DNA of 64,000 nucleotides from Geobacillus kaustophilus (GCF_000948285.1 NZ_JYBP01000003.1:1550001-1614000); one strand, 5' to 3'; shown: positions 45,895 through 55,828, counted from the first letter of the stretch. Program-made: numbers and translations. The notes: generated by a model from the sequence alone, not told the origin.

Positions 45895-45957
45895 CGAATC
45901 GCCCCGCGCACTCGCTTGTACGTGTCGCGTCGAACGCCCATAATGTCGAGCCAGTTG
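45895..45957 (-). pseudogene. C-terminal tail of an upstream phage gene cut by the 214-bp repeat
   Basis: Twenty codons (NNWLDIMGVRRDTYKRVRGA...) end in TGA just before the terS ribosome site. They look like the end of a phage regulatory protein, but the 214-bp repeat replaces everything upstream. Confidence 0.4.
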
Positions 45958-46170
45958 TTTTCTGCAAAGAAAAAATACAGAGTTTTGCAAGGAAAAGTGC
46001 AGAGAATGACAACTTGACATGGAGCCTCTGGGGGCGTGATTAAAAAGCCAGGAAGCCAGCAATATCAAGGGCTGGCTATGCCTAAAAAGGCTATCACGCC
46101 CCCCACTCCATGTCAAGTTGGCCTAAGCCAAATTCTCTGCAGATCTCTGCATTTTTATTTTGCAATAAAC
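45957..46170. repeat. 214-bp palindromic repeat, copy A
   Basis: Almost the whole element can fold as one branched hairpin: imperfect 26-base ends starting GTTTTCTGCAAAG, then CTTGACATGGAG/CTCCATGTCAAG, GGGGGCGTGAT/ATCACGCCCCC and AGCCAGC/GCTGGCT. A second copy in opposite orientation is at 57590-57803. Confidence 0.85.
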
Positions 46171-46290
46171 ACAGCTTGTCAAGTGATAAAGACAGGACAT
46201 GGAGATCGGAAATTCTTTATTACAACCTATATAGATTGAATTCGGCTACGATGAACAAAACGCCGAAGCCATTGCATGGAAGCAACAAAA

Positions 46291-46324
46291 AACCAACCTC
46301 CCCTAAACAAGGAGAGGCTGGTTT
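46291..46324 (-). terminator. Terminator of cysI
   Basis: Minus-strand hairpin AACCAGCCTCTCCT/GGGGAGGTTGGTT followed by TTTTTTG. Confidence 0.85.
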
Positions 46325-46343
46325 GCATTTCACCCTGACCACC

Positions 46344-48065
46344 TTAATCGTGAAAATTCGTCCCGTCCGTCACTTCTTTGACGATGCCAACGCGGATGAC
46401 AAAATCGCCGAAATGTTCGCCGTCAAGCCGCTCTTTCGCATAGCGGGACAAGAGAACGCGCAGTTCGCGCAAAATTTCTTCTTCACCGATGTTTTCGCGG
46501 TACAGCTTGCCAAGGCGCGTGCCGTTGAACGCGGCGCCAAGGTACATGTTGTATTTGCCGACCGCTTTGCCGACAAAGGCGATCTCGGCGAGGACGTGGC
46601 GGGCGCAGCCGTTCGGACAGCCGGTCATGCGGATCGTGATTTCGTCATCGCGCAAGCCGTTTTCATCGATCATTTCCTCGATTTTATCGAGCAGTTTCGG
46701 CAAGTACCGCTCGGCTTCCGCCATCGCCAAGCCGCATGTCGGCAGCGCCACACAGGCGAGCGCGTTGCGGCGCAAGGCGGTGTACCGCCGGCCGTCGGTT
46801 AGGCCGTATTCGGCGATGAGCGCCTCGATTTCCAGTTTTTTCTCGCTCGTAACATTGGCGATCATTAAGTTTTGATTCGCCGTCAACCGGAAATCGCCGG
46901 TATGGACTTTGGCGATTTCGCGCAGACCGGTCATCAGTTTGTAATCGTCATAGTCTTTGACACGGCCGCCTTCGACAAAGAGTGTGAAATGCCATGTGCC
47001 ATTGACGCCTTCGACCCAGCCGTAGCGGTCGCCGGTATGCTCGAAATGGTACGGGCGCGCTTCACCAAGCTTCCAGCCGAGGCGGCGCTCCAACTCCTCT
47101 TTGACCGTCTCAAGGCCGAGCCGGTCGACCGTGTATTTGAAGCGGGCGTGTTTGCGTGACGAGCGGTTGCCGTAGTCGCGCTGGATCGTCATGATTTTTT
47201 CCGCCACTTCAACGACTTGGTCCGGCTTGCAGAAACCGATCACTTTCGCCAGTTGCGGATACGTCGTTTTATCCCCATGGGTCATCCCCATGCCGCCGCC
47301 GATGGCGACATTAAATCCGGCGAGTTTGCCGTCCTCGACAATGGCGATCAACCCGATATCTTGCGAGAACACATCGACATCGTTGGACGGCGGAACAGCG
47401 ATGCCGATTTTAAACTTCCGCGGCAAATACGTCGGACCGTAAATCGGCTCTTCTTCTCCGTCGACTTGCGGTGTGCCGGCGACTTTTTCATCATCAAGCC
47501 AAATTTCATAGTACGCCCGCGTCCGCGGCAACAAATGATCGCTGATCAGCTTCGCCCATTCGTACACTTCCGCGTGCACTTCCGACTCGTACGGATTCGG
47601 GTTGCACATGACGTTCCGGTTGACGTCGCCGCAGGCGGCGAGCGTTGTCATCAGCACGCCGTTGATGGCTTGCATCGTTTTTTTCACGTTCCATTTCAAG
47701 ACGCCGTGCAATTGAAACGCTTGGCGCGTCGTCAGTTTCAACGTGCCGTTGGCGTATTTGCGGGCGAGTTCATCCATGACGAGCCACTGCTCCGGCGTCG
47801 CCACCCCGCCCGGCGTGCGGACGCGGATCATAAACTGATACGCCGGCTCAAGCTTTTGTTTTTGCCGCTCGGTGCGCACGTCGCGGTCGTCTTGCAAATA
47901 GCTGCCGTGGAACTTCATCAGCCGGTTGTCATCATCTGGAATGCCCGCGCTGAGCGGGTCTTCCATCGTTTCGGCGAGCGTGCCGCGCAAGTAACGGCTT
48001 TCCTGCTTGATGCGTTCAACATCGCTTGGCGGTCCGTCCGGCGCTTTTAACTCGACTTTCGCCAT
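46344..48065 (-). CDS. cysI: Sulfite reductase hemoprotein, beta subunit
   Basis: A 573-residue enzyme that reduces sulfite to sulfide with six electrons from CysJ. It has two ferredoxin-like/sirohaem domains. Visible are the parasite-like [20 protein letters not shown] and [17 protein letters not shown], and the Fe4S4-sirohaem Cys clusters [11 protein letters not shown] and [15 protein letters not shown]. Start 48065 (AAAGGAGTGGGGACCAAA) is preferred to the GTG four codons earlier. It lies 24 bases after cysJ. Confidence 0.95.
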   Translation of the reverse strand: MAKVELKAPDGPPSDVERIKQESRYLRGTLAETMEDPLSAGIPDDDNRLMKFHGSYLQDDRDVRTERQKQKLEPAYQFMIRVRTPGGVATPEQWLVMDELARKYANGTLKLTTRQAFQLHGVLKWNVKKTMQAINGVLMTTLAACGDVNRNVMCNPNPYESEVHAEVYEWAKLISDHLLPRTRAYYEIWLDDEKVAGTPQVDGEEEPIYGPTYLPRKFKIGIAVPPSNDVDVFSQDIGLIAIVEDGKLAGFNVAIGGGMGMTHGDKTTYPQLAKVIGFCKPDQVVEVAEKIMTIQRDYGNRSSRKHARFKYTVDRLGLETVKEELERRLGWKLGEARPYHFEHTGDRYGWVEGVNGTWHFTLFVEGGRVKDYDDYKLMTGLREIAKVHTGDFRLTANQNLMIANVTSEKKLEIEALIAEYGLTDGRRYTALRRNALACVALPTCGLAMAEAERYLPKLLDKIEEMIDENGLRDDEITIRMTGCPNGCARHVLAEIAFVGKAVGKYNMYLGAAFNGTRLGKLYRENIGEEEILRELRVLLSRYAKERLDGEHFGDFVIRVGIVKEVTDGTNFHD

Positions 48066-48089
48066 TTTGGTCCCCACTCCTTTGGATGA

Positions 48090-49919
48090 TTAGTAGACAT
48101 CGCGTTGGTATCGTTTTTGCTTTTGCATCTCAGCGACATACGCTTCCGCCTGTTCGCGGCTCATACCGCCTTCTTTTTCGATGATGTCGATCAACGTCTG
48201 ATGGACGTCGCGCGCCATGTGTTGCTTGTCGCCGCACACATAGACGACAGCGCCCTCTTCCAGCCAGCCGAACAGTTCTTTGCTTCGTTCTTGCATCCGG
48301 TGCTGGACATATACTTTTCTTTCCGTATCGCGCGAGAAGGCGACATCCATTCGGGTCAGCACGCCGCTTTTCAGCCATGCGAGCCATTCCGTTTGATACA
48401 GGAAATCGGTCATAAAATGTTGGTCGCCGAAAAAGAGCCACGATTTTCCGTTGGCGCCCGTCGCTTCGCGCTCTTGCATAAAGGCACGGAACGGCGCCAC
48501 CCCGGTGCCCGGTCCGATCATGATGATCGGCGTATCGGGGTCTTTCGGCAGCTTGAAGTTCGGGTTCGGCTGAACAAAGACCGGCAATGTGTCACCGATT
48601 TGGATGCGCTCCGCACAGAACGTCGAGCACACCCCTTTGCGCAGGCGGCCGTGCGATTCGTAGCGGACGGCGCCGATCGTCAAATGCACTTCATCCGGAT
48701 AGGCCGCCAAGCTGCTTGCGATTGAGTACAGGCGCGGCGGCATTTTCCGCAAAATCGAGATGATTTGCTGCGGCGCGGCGTCCCACGGGCCAAAGTCGCG
48801 CAGCGCATCCAACAAATCGCGGCCTTTGGCGTATTCTTTCAGCTTCGCCTCATTGCCAGGCGCGACAAGCTCTTGAAGCGCGCTGTTTTTTGATAACGGC
48901 GCCAGCTTTTGCAACAGCGCTTTTGTCAAGACCGTGATTTCAAAGTGCGAGGTGAGCGCCTCTTTGAGCGACCGCACTTCTCCATCCTTGTCGATCGTCA
49001 CCGTTTCTCCCGGATTCCACTTCATTTCTTGAATGACGAGATCGACAAGCTCCGGATCGTTTTTCGGGAAAATGCCAAGCGCATCGCCAGGCTCATACTT
49101 CAAGCCCGACCCTTCAAGCGACAATTCGAGATGGCGCGTTTCTTTGTTCGAACCGCGGCCATTTAAGTTGATGTTTTCAAGCACCTCGGCCGGAAACGGG
49201 TTTTTCCGCGAATACACGGCGACCGGTTCCGCTTTCGGAGCTGCGGCAATAGCCGACAAGAGCGGAGCTGCCCCGGCGTTGGCATTCGCTTCTTTGCTTA
49301 ACTCGCCAAGCACGCCATCGAGCCATTTCTCCGCTGCTTCTTCGTAATCGACATCGCAGTCAACCCGCGGATAAAACCGCGTTCCGCCTAACTCCTCAAG
49401 ACGCTTGTCAAAATCTTTCCCCGTCTGGCAAAAATGTTCATACGACGTATCGCCGAGCGCCAAGACGGAGAAGCGAAGATGATTCAGCTTTGGCGCCCGT
49501 TTGCTGTGAAGAAATTCGTAAAACGACACGGCGTTGTCCGGGGGATCGCCTTCTCCGTGCGTGCTCACAACAACGAGCAGCGTTTCGACTTTCTTTAGTT
49601 CATTCGGCTTGAAATCAAGCATGGACAACACTTTCGCTTCGAAACCGCGCTCCTTGAGCGCTTTGCCGGCTTTCTCAGCCAGCTTTTGTGCATTGCCGGT
49701 TTGCGAGCCGTACAATACCGTCACTTCTTTCGAAACCGGTTTGCTGCTTCCAGCAAACAGCGCCGGCGCTTCGGCATCCAAAACGGCAACCGCCGCCTCA
49801 GCCGCGGCCAAATACCCGCTCAGCCAAAGCTTTTGCGCCGGCGTCAACGTCGGCAACAAACGGTTCAAAAGCTTAATCTGCTCCTCGGTAAACGGACTGT
49901 TGGTTACTTGCAGCTGCAA
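48090..49919 (-). CDS. cysJ: Sulfite reductase flavoprotein, alpha subunit
   Basis: A 609-residue diflavin reductase moving electrons from NADPH through FAD and FMN to CysI. Order: flavodoxin domain (TVLYGSQTGNAQKLAEKAG, VSTHGEGDPPDNA), FAD domain (RLYSIASSL), NADPH domain (IMIGPGTGVAPFRAFMQERE, VYVCGDKQHMARDVH). The start is TTG at 49919, fixed by GTGAGGTGGGCATCG and by the Bacillus CysJ start QLQV.NSPF. A longer ATG frame upstream overlaps the promoter. Confidence 0.95.
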   Translation of the reverse strand: MQLQVTNSPFTEEQIKLLNRLLPTLTPAQKLWLSGYLAAAEAAVAVLDAEAPALFAGSSKPVSKEVTVLYGSQTGNAQKLAEKAGKALKERGFEAKVLSMLDFKPNELKKVETLLVVVSTHGEGDPPDNAVSFYEFLHSKRAPKLNHLRFSVLALGDTSYEHFCQTGKDFDKRLEELGGTRFYPRVDCDVDYEEAAEKWLDGVLGELSKEANANAGAAPLLSAIAAAPKAEPVAVYSRKNPFPAEVLENINLNGRGSNKETRHLELSLEGSGLKYEPGDALGIFPKNDPELVDLVIQEMKWNPGETVTIDKDGEVRSLKEALTSHFEITVLTKALLQKLAPLSKNSALQELVAPGNEAKLKEYAKGRDLLDALRDFGPWDAAPQQIISILRKMPPRLYSIASSLAAYPDEVHLTIGAVRYESHGRLRKGVCSTFCAERIQIGDTLPVFVQPNPNFKLPKDPDTPIIMIGPGTGVAPFRAFMQEREATGANGKSWLFFGDQHFMTDFLYQTEWLAWLKSGVLTRMDVAFSRDTERKVYVQHRMQERSKELFGWLEEGAVVYVCGDKQHMARDVHQTLIDIIEKEGGMSREQAEAYVAEMQKQKRYQRDVY

Positions 49920-50147
49920 CGATGCCCACCTCACAATATAAAATAAAATGGAACGATTGGCGTTGCTTGAGCCGTAATCATTGGGCGGACGCCAAATTCC
50001 ATTATTCCTATAAGGCAAGTATACTTTATCCAGGGTATCATATTTACACTTTACCGCAAAACAAAACATTAGTAAAATAAATATAAATTATTAAAACTAT
50101 TATTATTTCTAATAATAGAGCCTCATCGGGACGGAGGAGAGGCGGAC

Positions 50148-51035
50148 ATGTACTATGAAGAATTAAAAACATTTATCACCTTAGCCGAGGTGAAAAACTT
50201 CACCAAAACAGCGGAAATTCTTCATTTATCGCAGCCAAGCGTCAGCCTGCACATCAAAAATTTAGAAAAAGAGTTTCAAACAAAACTGTTCATCCGCTCC
50301 CCGAAACGGCTGCGCATGACGCCGACCGGCGAGCTCTTGTACGACCGAGCTAAACAAATGATGGCGCTTTATGAACAAACGAAACAAGACATTTTGGAGC
50401 ACCATCATTCCGTCAAAGGAAAATTGAAAATCGGGGCGAGCTTTACAATCGGGGAGTATATTTTGCCGCCGCTTTTGCCCGATTTCCAAACACGCTACCC
50501 AGAGTTAGAGCTTGAGGTAATGATCGGCAACACAAAAGAAATTGTCGAACTGGTCAAATCATATCAAGTCGACATCGGCTTGATCGAAGGGCAAACGAAC
50601 GAAAAGGAACTGTCCGTTCATCCGTTCATGCAAGACGAACTCGTCATCGTCGCCTCCAACCGCCATGAATTGGCGCAAAAAGGCGAAGTCACGATCGCCG
50701 ATTTGCAAAACGAAGCATGGGTGGCGCGCGAAGTCGGGTCGGGGACAAGGGAGTATTTCAACCATTTCATCCGCTCGAACGGGTTGAAAGTCAAATCGCT
50801 CATGATCATCAGCAGCAACCAAGGCATTAAAGAAACGTTGATCAACGGCAATGCCCTGTCCTTGCTGTCGCGCAGCGTCGTCGCCCGCGACATCGAGCAC
50901 GGCCACCTGTCCATCGTTCACTTGAACCATCCGCCGTTTTACCGAATGTTTTCCTATATTTATGCACCGATTATGGAAAACAAGCAAAACGTGCGCATCT
51001 TCCTTGAAACGCTGCAACACAATCGGAAATCCTGA
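50148..51035 (+). CDS. cysL: CysL, LysR-type activator of cysJI
   Basis: A 295-residue LysR-type regulator: N-terminal HTH (YYEELKTFITLAEVKNFTKTAEILHLSQPSVSLHIKNLE) and a co-inducer domain (IGASFTIGEYILPPLLPDF, DIGLIEG). In Bacillus subtilis CysL activates the divergent cysJI operon, and the same arrangement is seen here with a 228-base AT-rich shared control region. The start follows GGAGGAGAGGCGGAC. Confidence 0.9.
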   Translation: MYYEELKTFITLAEVKNFTKTAEILHLSQPSVSLHIKNLEKEFQTKLFIRSPKRLRMTPTGELLYDRAKQMMALYEQTKQDILEHHHSVKGKLKIGASFTIGEYILPPLLPDFQTRYPELELEVMIGNTKEIVELVKSYQVDIGLIEGQTNEKELSVHPFMQDELVIVASNRHELAQKGEVTIADLQNEAWVAREVGSGTREYFNHFIRSNGLKVKSLMIISSNQGIKETLINGNALSLLSRSVVARDIEHGHLSIVHLNHPPFYRMFSYIYAPIMENKQNVRIFLETLQHNRKS

Positions 51036-51070
51036 AAAAGAACATGGGGGAGAAGCTTGGCAGCCCTCCC

Positions 51071-52000
51071 CTATACTTCCATCTCCCCATGGCGGATGTG
51101 CGGCATTTCGATTTGAATCGTCGCATGGCGAATGTGAAAGCGTGTTTCCACCAAATCAATCGCTCGTTGCAAAATCACCTGGGCATCGCGGCCGTCTTCA
51201 ATCAACAGATGGCAGCTTAATGAATCAAGTCCTGAAGTGATCGTCCAAATATGCAAATCATGGACCTCGATCACCCCATCAATGCCAGAGAGCGCCGCTT
51301 TCACTTCCGCATGGTCAATCGCCGCCGGCGTTCCTTCCATTAAGATATGCACGGTCTGCTTGACGACGGCAAATGCTCCTTTTAAAATCAACACCGCCAC
51401 CGCGATGGAAATGAGCGGATCGGCCGCGTACCAATCGAACAGCCAGATGACAAGCCCTGCCGCCATCGCCCCGACCGAGCCTAACGCATCGCCGAGCACG
51501 TGCAAATACGCGCTGCGGACATTGACGTTCTCTTTGACATCCCCTTTGCGCATCAACACCCAAGCGCTCACGAGATTGGCCAACAATCCAACGGCGGCCA
51601 CCGCCATCATCGGCCTGCTTGCAACGGCAGGTGGATTCACAAACCTCCCGACCGCTTCCCAAATAATCCAAGCAGCAATTGCCACCAACGTGACCCCGTT
51701 CACTAACGCTGCTAAAATCTCGAACCGATAAAATCCATACGTTCTCTTCGACGACGCGGGCTTTGACGCCAGCCACACCGCCGCCAGGCTTAACAGAAGC
51801 GAAGCGGCATCGCTCAGCATATGACCTGAATCCGAAAGAAGAGCAAGGCTGTTCGTCACAAGGCCGCCGACAAACTCAAGAACCATAATCCCGACTGTAA
51901 TGACAAGAGCGGCCGCCAGCCCTTTTTCGTTTTCCTCTCTGCCCAAGCCATGATGATGCCCGTGATGATGGCCGCAATGGCCGTGCCCATGATGATGCAT
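51071..52000 (-). CDS. czcD: Cation efflux protein CzcD (CDF family)
   Basis: A 309-residue zinc/cadmium/cobalt exporter with six transmembrane helices. The His-rich N-terminus (MHHHGHGHCGHHHGHHHG) buffers metal. The transport-site helices show LLSDSGHMLSDAASLLLSL and YLHVLGDALGSVGAM. The cytosolic domain follows (DGVIEVHDLHIWTITSG). GAGAGGATCG precedes the ATG. It starts 17 bases after czrA. Confidence 0.93.
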   Translation of the reverse strand: MHHHGHGHCGHHHGHHHGLGREENEKGLAAALVITVGIMVLEFVGGLVTNSLALLSDSGHMLSDAASLLLSLAAVWLASKPASSKRTYGFYRFEILAALVNGVTLVAIAAWIIWEAVGRFVNPPAVASRPMMAVAAVGLLANLVSAWVLMRKGDVKENVNVRSAYLHVLGDALGSVGAMAAGLVIWLFDWYAADPLISIAVAVLILKGAFAVVKQTVHILMEGTPAAIDHAEVKAALSGIDGVIEVHDLHIWTITSGLDSLSCHLLIEDGRDAQVILQRAIDLVETRFHIRHATIQIEMPHIRHGEMEV

Positions 52001-52016
52001 CGATCCTCTCTCCCTT

Positions 52017-52328
52017 TTATGGATGTTGAGCGTGATCAATCGCTTGCCTTAACAGTGAAATGACATGGTCATCATCGCAAGAATACACCAATGACTTCCC
52101 TTCGCGGCGGTACTTGACAAGCCGCAACGCCCGAAGCAGCGCCAGTTGATGGGAAACGGCCGACTGCGACATGCCGAGCACTTCCGCAATATGGCCTACA
52201 TGGCATTCTTCCTGCGACAACAAATACAACATCTTCATCCGCGTCGGATCCGCCAACGCTTTAAAGATTTTCGACACTTCCTTCACTACACTTTCATCTA
52301 AAGACAAATGATCTTCTGCCTCCATCAT
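52017..52328 (-). CDS. czrA: Metal-sensing ArsR/SmtB repressor CzrA
   Basis: A 103-residue winged-helix repressor: IFKALADPTRMKMLYLLSQEECHVGHIAEVLGMSQSAVSHQLALLRALRLVKYRREG. C-terminal helix 5 carries the metal ligands (SCDDDHVISLLRQAIDHAQH: Asp, His, His, His). Zinc or cadmium binding releases it from the operator before its own gene. Operon with czcD. Confidence 0.92.
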   Translation of the reverse strand: MMEAEDHLSLDESVVKEVSKIFKALADPTRMKMLYLLSQEECHVGHIAEVLGMSQSAVSHQLALLRALRLVKYRREGKSLVYSCDDDHVISLLRQAIDHAQHP

Positions 52329-52348
52329 TGTTCCCTCTCATTTTAATA

Positions 52349-52366
52349 TATGAGCATTTGTTCATA
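52349..52366. promoter_or_regulatory. CzrA operator
   Basis: TATGAGCATTTGTTCATA is the 12-2-12-type imperfect inverted repeat known for CzrA/SmtB repressors (TGAAC core) and lies 21 bases upstream of czrA. Confidence 0.75.
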
Positions 52367-52470
52367 CATTTGAATCATAAACGTCTTTTTTTCCTCTGTC
52401 AAGCCTATTCCACGCTGCACAACTCCATCAGCCTAAACCGAGGACGCACGCCCCCAACCGGCCAAACAAA

Positions 52471-52501
52471 AAAAGCAAAGGGCGAAGAACCCTCTGCTTT
52501 T
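52471..52501 (-). terminator. Terminator of the YbjQ-family gene
   Basis: Minus-strand hairpin AAAAGCAGAGGG/CCCTTTGCTTTT followed by TTTG. Confidence 0.8.
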
Positions 52502-52504
52502 CCA

Positions 52505-52822
52505 TTACGATCTCACACGCACCGCCGTCCCCGTCGCAATGCACATCATCATGCCATCGCGCAGCGTTTCAAAATCAAGATCCACCCCGATGACGGCGTT
52601 GGCGCCAAGGCTTCTCGCCTTATTGACCATCTCCTTGATCGCCATTTCCCGCCCTTCAGCCAGCTTGCTTTCATACGTTCCGCTCCGCCCGCCGATAATG
52701 TCGGTGATACTGGCGAGAAAATCGCGGACGACATTGGCGCCCAAAATGACCTCTCCCGCTACGATGCCCAAATACTCCTCAATTTCTTTTCCCTCAATCG
52801 TATTCGTGGTCGTGACAATCAT
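52505..52822 (-). CDS. YbjQ/UPF0145 family heavy-metal-binding-like protein
   Basis: A 105-residue protein of the YbjQ family ([74 protein letters not shown]). It forms a pentameric alpha/beta barrel in known structures. Its biochemical role is unknown. The gene is alone, next to the metal-efflux operon. Confidence 0.9.
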   Translation of the reverse strand: MIVTTTNTIEGKEIEEYLGIVAGEVILGANVVRDFLASITDIIGGRSGTYESKLAEGREMAIKEMVNKARSLGANAVIGVDLDFETLRDGMMMCIATGTAVRVRS

Positions 52823-52877
52823 AGCGATGCCCCCTTACGGCTTATCATAATTGGGTAAACCACCCCATTTCATTATA

Positions 52878-53360
52878 CTACTTTTCATCGTATAACGGCG
52901 CGGATAAATCCGTTCGCGATGCAGCCGATGTGGAATAAGTCCCATACAGCAACAACTGTGCGATGCCGACAAAATACTCCGATTCGCGAATGATGTGATC
53001 GAGCACCACCTTGGCGGTCGGGTTTTCGCTGACGGCCTTGCTGCGGGTTTTGATTTGCCGGCATAATTCGATGAACTGAAGGCTCTGCTCTAGGCAGTAC
53101 GACACAAAATGGAGCACTTGTTGATGCAGTTGTTCAGGAACATAATGGCCGGCCCGAACGACCGATTCGATATAACGGACCGCGTGCTGATGTGCAGCCG
53201 AAAGCGCCTCCTCCCATTTTTTCAACGCTTCTACATATGGCGCTTCCAATCCAGACACAAGCTCGCGAATGACGACCGTATGTTCTTCCTCTTGGTGCTT
53301 CCAGAATTCAATCTCATCCAAAACGCGCAGCGGCATGTGTGGACCGTAGTAAAATTGCAC
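52878..53360 (-). CDS. DUF2935 helical-bundle protein
   Basis: A 160-residue protein with the DUF2935 pattern: LRVLDEIEFWKHQEEEHTVVIRELV, FVSYCLEQSLQFIELC and LDHIIRESEYFVGIAQLLL. His and Glu residues recur at helix positions as in haemerythrin- or ferritin-like bundles, so metal binding is possible. It is about half the length of the two-domain members. Function unknown. Confidence 0.8.
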   Translation of the reverse strand: MQFYYGPHMPLRVLDEIEFWKHQEEEHTVVIRELVSGLEAPYVEALKKWEEALSAAHQHAVRYIESVVRAGHYVPEQLHQQVLHFVSYCLEQSLQFIELCRQIKTRSKAVSENPTAKVVLDHIIRESEYFVGIAQLLLYGTYSTSAASRTDLSAPLYDEK

Positions 53361-53557
53361 GTTTTTCCCTCCCCTGTTTCCCCTCTTCTTTCAGTGTATG
53401 AGCCAATCAGCGTAGATATGCAACATGATCGAAACGATGCCAGCCTTCGCCCTTGTTTCATAATCAATACACATAAGGCACCCGGGGAAACTTTATGCAT
53501 AGGCAACAGTGATCCACCCAATTGACCGAGCCTGATCGATCAAAAAACTTCTACAGC

Positions 53558-53583
53558 TGTAACGTTTTAAACAGCTTCATCGT
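53558..53583 (+). promoter_or_regulatory. ECF-type autoregulatory promoter
   Basis: TGTAAC (53558-53563), 17 bases, then CGT at 53581 matches the -35 AAC / -10 CGT pattern of Bacillus ECF sigma promoters. It lies 47 bases before the sigma gene, which suits positive autoregulation. Confidence 0.55.
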
Positions 53584-53629
53584 TTTTATTAGCATAAATA
53601 GCCCGGCCGGGAAAAAGGAGTTACGATGT

Positions 53630-54151
53630 ATGGTTCATGGGAAAGAAGACAACCGCGTCAACTGGATCGAACAGTTATGCCTTTCCACTTGGGAGTCAGT
53701 TTACCGATTGATCTATTTTAAGGTCCAAAACCGTGAAGAAGCAGAAAACATCACACAAGAAACGTATGTCAGAGCCATCCCCTATTTACAAAAAAATCGT
53801 GTCTCTCCTGATAAACAGATGGCCTTTCTAAAAACAGTAGCCTTGAATATCATCCGGGATCGCTGGAGGCAGCACCAACGGCGGGGAACTACGGCTGATT
53901 TGGAAGCCATTTCTCCAAAAGAGGCTGCCCTTGAGGATCCTGCAGAATGGAGTGTACAGCGCATGGCGATTGAAAAAGCGTTAAATGAACTCAACGAAGA
54001 GCAACGCACCGTGATCGAACTAAGAATTATGAAAGGATATTCCGTCGCTGAAACCGCCCAAATCATGAAGAAAAAAGAAACAACCATTCGCGTCATGCAG
54101 CATCGAGCATTGCAGTCTCTGACTCGCATTCTACATGACCGTACGAAATGA
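53630..54151 (+). CDS. ECF RNA polymerase sigma factor
   Basis: A 173-residue group IV sigma factor. Region 2: WESVYRLIYFKVQNREEAENITQETYVRAIPYL with the -10 binding helix. Region 4: ALNELNEEQRTVIELRIMKGYSVAETAQIMKKKETTIRVMQHRALQSL with its HTH. Start 53630 follows AAAGGAG after nine bases. The next gene, 15 bases on, encodes its likely anti-sigma factor. Confidence 0.92.
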   Translation: MVHGKEDNRVNWIEQLCLSTWESVYRLIYFKVQNREEAENITQETYVRAIPYLQKNRVSPDKQMAFLKTVALNIIRDRWRQHQRRGTTADLEAISPKEAALEDPAEWSVQRMAIEKALNELNEEQRTVIELRIMKGYSVAETAQIMKKKETTIRVMQHRALQSLTRILHDRTK

Positions 54152-54166
54152 AGGAGGAGTTCATCG

Positions 54167-55828
54167 ATGCATGACAACGAACATCGATTATCCGATTATA
54201 TCGATCAGTTGAACGCCGAGAAAAAACCAAAAGACCATGGATATCCAACGGCAGATCCTGAGTTGCAAGAACTGTTTCATACAGTCAGGCTTGTTCGCAT
54301 CCTTAGGGAGCCTGCCATGCCGGAGCAGGATTTTCCAGCTAAACTGATTCGTACAGTCACTGATCAGCTAGTGCCCACAAAACCGAAAAAGAAAAAACGA
54401 GCCTGGATGGCCAGCATCGCCGGCATCGCGGCTATGTTGACCCTATTGCTGCTGATCCATTTCGCTTCACTCTTTGACCATCCCAACATTGTAAAGGCGA
54501 TGGAAAAAGCCTTTCAAGACGTCAACGCCTACCATGGATTTTTGGAAATTGTCGAAACGAATGCCCAAGGCAAGACGACCACACAAGCCAAATTGGAAAT
54601 TTGGGCCGACAAACACGGACGCTATTATATACAAGAACTGGAGGGTTCAAACAAAGGGGTGATTACCGTCAATAACGGGCAAACGAAATGGCAGATCCGG
54701 CCTTCCGAAAAACAAGTTCATCGATTTCCTGCCTTCCCTGATCCGTATCGTTTTGCCTTTGAACTCGGAAACGAAATCAAAGGGATCAAACAAGCCATAT
54801 CAACGAACATCATCGGGGAAGAGAAGGCAGCCAACCGTCCATCTTGGATTGTCGAAGTCACCCCACAAGGAGGGGAGCCTTATCGGATATGGATTGATAA
54901 AGAAACCCATCTTCCGTTGCAAAAACAATATGCGATGCAGCATGGGATCCAATACAAAATCACGTACACGAAAATCGAATGGAACCTCGCTATCCCTGAA
55001 AAACTGCTGGCCTACCATGTGCCAAAAGGGTTTCAGGAAATCAACCAAAACACGGAACAAATCGTCACCAGCATCGACGAAGCGAAGGAGGCTGTCGGAT
55101 TTCTGCCTGAAGTGGTCGAACAGATTCCGTCCGGCTACGTCCAAGACCGCATCGCGATCGTACCGGACAAAAAATTGATCAAAATCTATTACCGGGCACT
55201 GGACAAAGAGATCGTCATCATCCAAGGAAAAGCCACCGGCGAATGGAAACTTGCCCCAACCGCAATGGTAGGGAAAATCCATCACCAGACTGCTGAAATT
55301 CAATCGCCGGTTGTGGAAGAGTCAGGCGTGCTCGGGGCAGGCGGACCGTATGCCGGCCTGACGAACCTCCATTCCATCCGCTGGCGGCAAAATGGGTTTG
55401 AATATGCCGTCGTCGGCCATGCCTCTTTGGAGGACTTGATCGCATTCACCAAAGAGCTGACGAACGGAGCCTTTGAAATGCCGACACACAAGGATCCATT
55501 CCCGTTCAAGCCGCAGGTGGAAGTTCCTGTTGACTTGGAACGAGAGAAAAATGACCAAAAAAACGTCGATGCCGGAAGTTCGCCATGGAAATTAGATCCT
55601 GTATTTGTGGCTCAAGTGTTTGTCAGCCTGCAAATGTCCCCTGGAGGCATTACCGGAGACTACCCGATTCGTTATGAAGATTTGCGCATTATCCAAAACA
55701 ATGGAAAGGAAGCCATCGTGGAAGTGAACGCCCATAACACGCCAATCAAGCGGGTATACTTGAAACGACTCATCAGGCAAGATGCGACGGGAATATGGAC
55801 GGTGGTGGGATATGATCCTGCTCCATAA
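54167..55828 (+). CDS. Membrane anti-sigma factor with large extracellular sensor domains
   Basis: A 553-residue single-pass protein. The cytosolic part (1-75) should bind the sigma factor; it lacks a clear zinc-binding HxxxCxxC motif. The membrane helix is MASIAGIAAMLTLLLLIHFASL (about 82-103). Outside the membrane are a LolA/LppX-like domain (AFQDVNAYHGFLEIVETNAQGK, IWIDKETHLPLQKQYAM) and a DUF4367-like repeat region (SIRWRQNGFEYAVVGHASLEDLIAF). It probably senses an envelope lipid or stress; the ligand is unknown. Confidence 0.82.
   Translation: MHDNEHRLSDYIDQLNAEKKPKDHGYPTADPELQELFHTVRLVRILREPAMPEQDFPAKLIRTVTDQLVPTKPKKKKRAWMASIAGIAAMLTLLLLIHFASLFDHPNIVKAMEKAFQDVNAYHGFLEIVETNAQGKTTTQAKLEIWADKHGRYYIQELEGSNKGVITVNNGQTKWQIRPSEKQVHRFPAFPDPYRFAFELGNEIKGIKQAISTNIIGEEKAANRPSWIVEVTPQGGEPYRIWIDKETHLPLQKQYAMQHGIQYKITYTKIEWNLAIPEKLLAYHVPKGFQEINQNTEQIVTSIDEAKEAVGFLPEVVEQIPSGYVQDRIAIVPDKKLIKIYYRALDKEIVIIQGKATGEWKLAPTAMVGKIHHQTAEIQSPVVEESGVLGAGGPYAGLTNLHSIRWRQNGFEYAVVGHASLEDLIAFTKELTNGAFEMPTHKDPFPFKPQVEVPVDLEREKNDQKNVDAGSSPWKLDPVFVAQVFVSLQMSPGGITGDYPIRYEDLRIIQNNGKEAIVEVNAHNTPIKRVYLKRLIRQDATGIWTVVGYDPAP

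Noticed and set aside
45868-46116. 82-residue minus-strand open frame across the 214-bp repeat, and a similar frame at 57644-58471
   Set aside because: Both arise from the palindromic repeat read into flanking DNA; the start lies in the repeat and the downstream parts are unrelated.
49920-50069. Upstream extension of cysJ by 50 residues from an ATG
   Set aside because: It would run through the cysJ-cysL control region; the TTG at 49919 has a good ribosome site and fits the family start.
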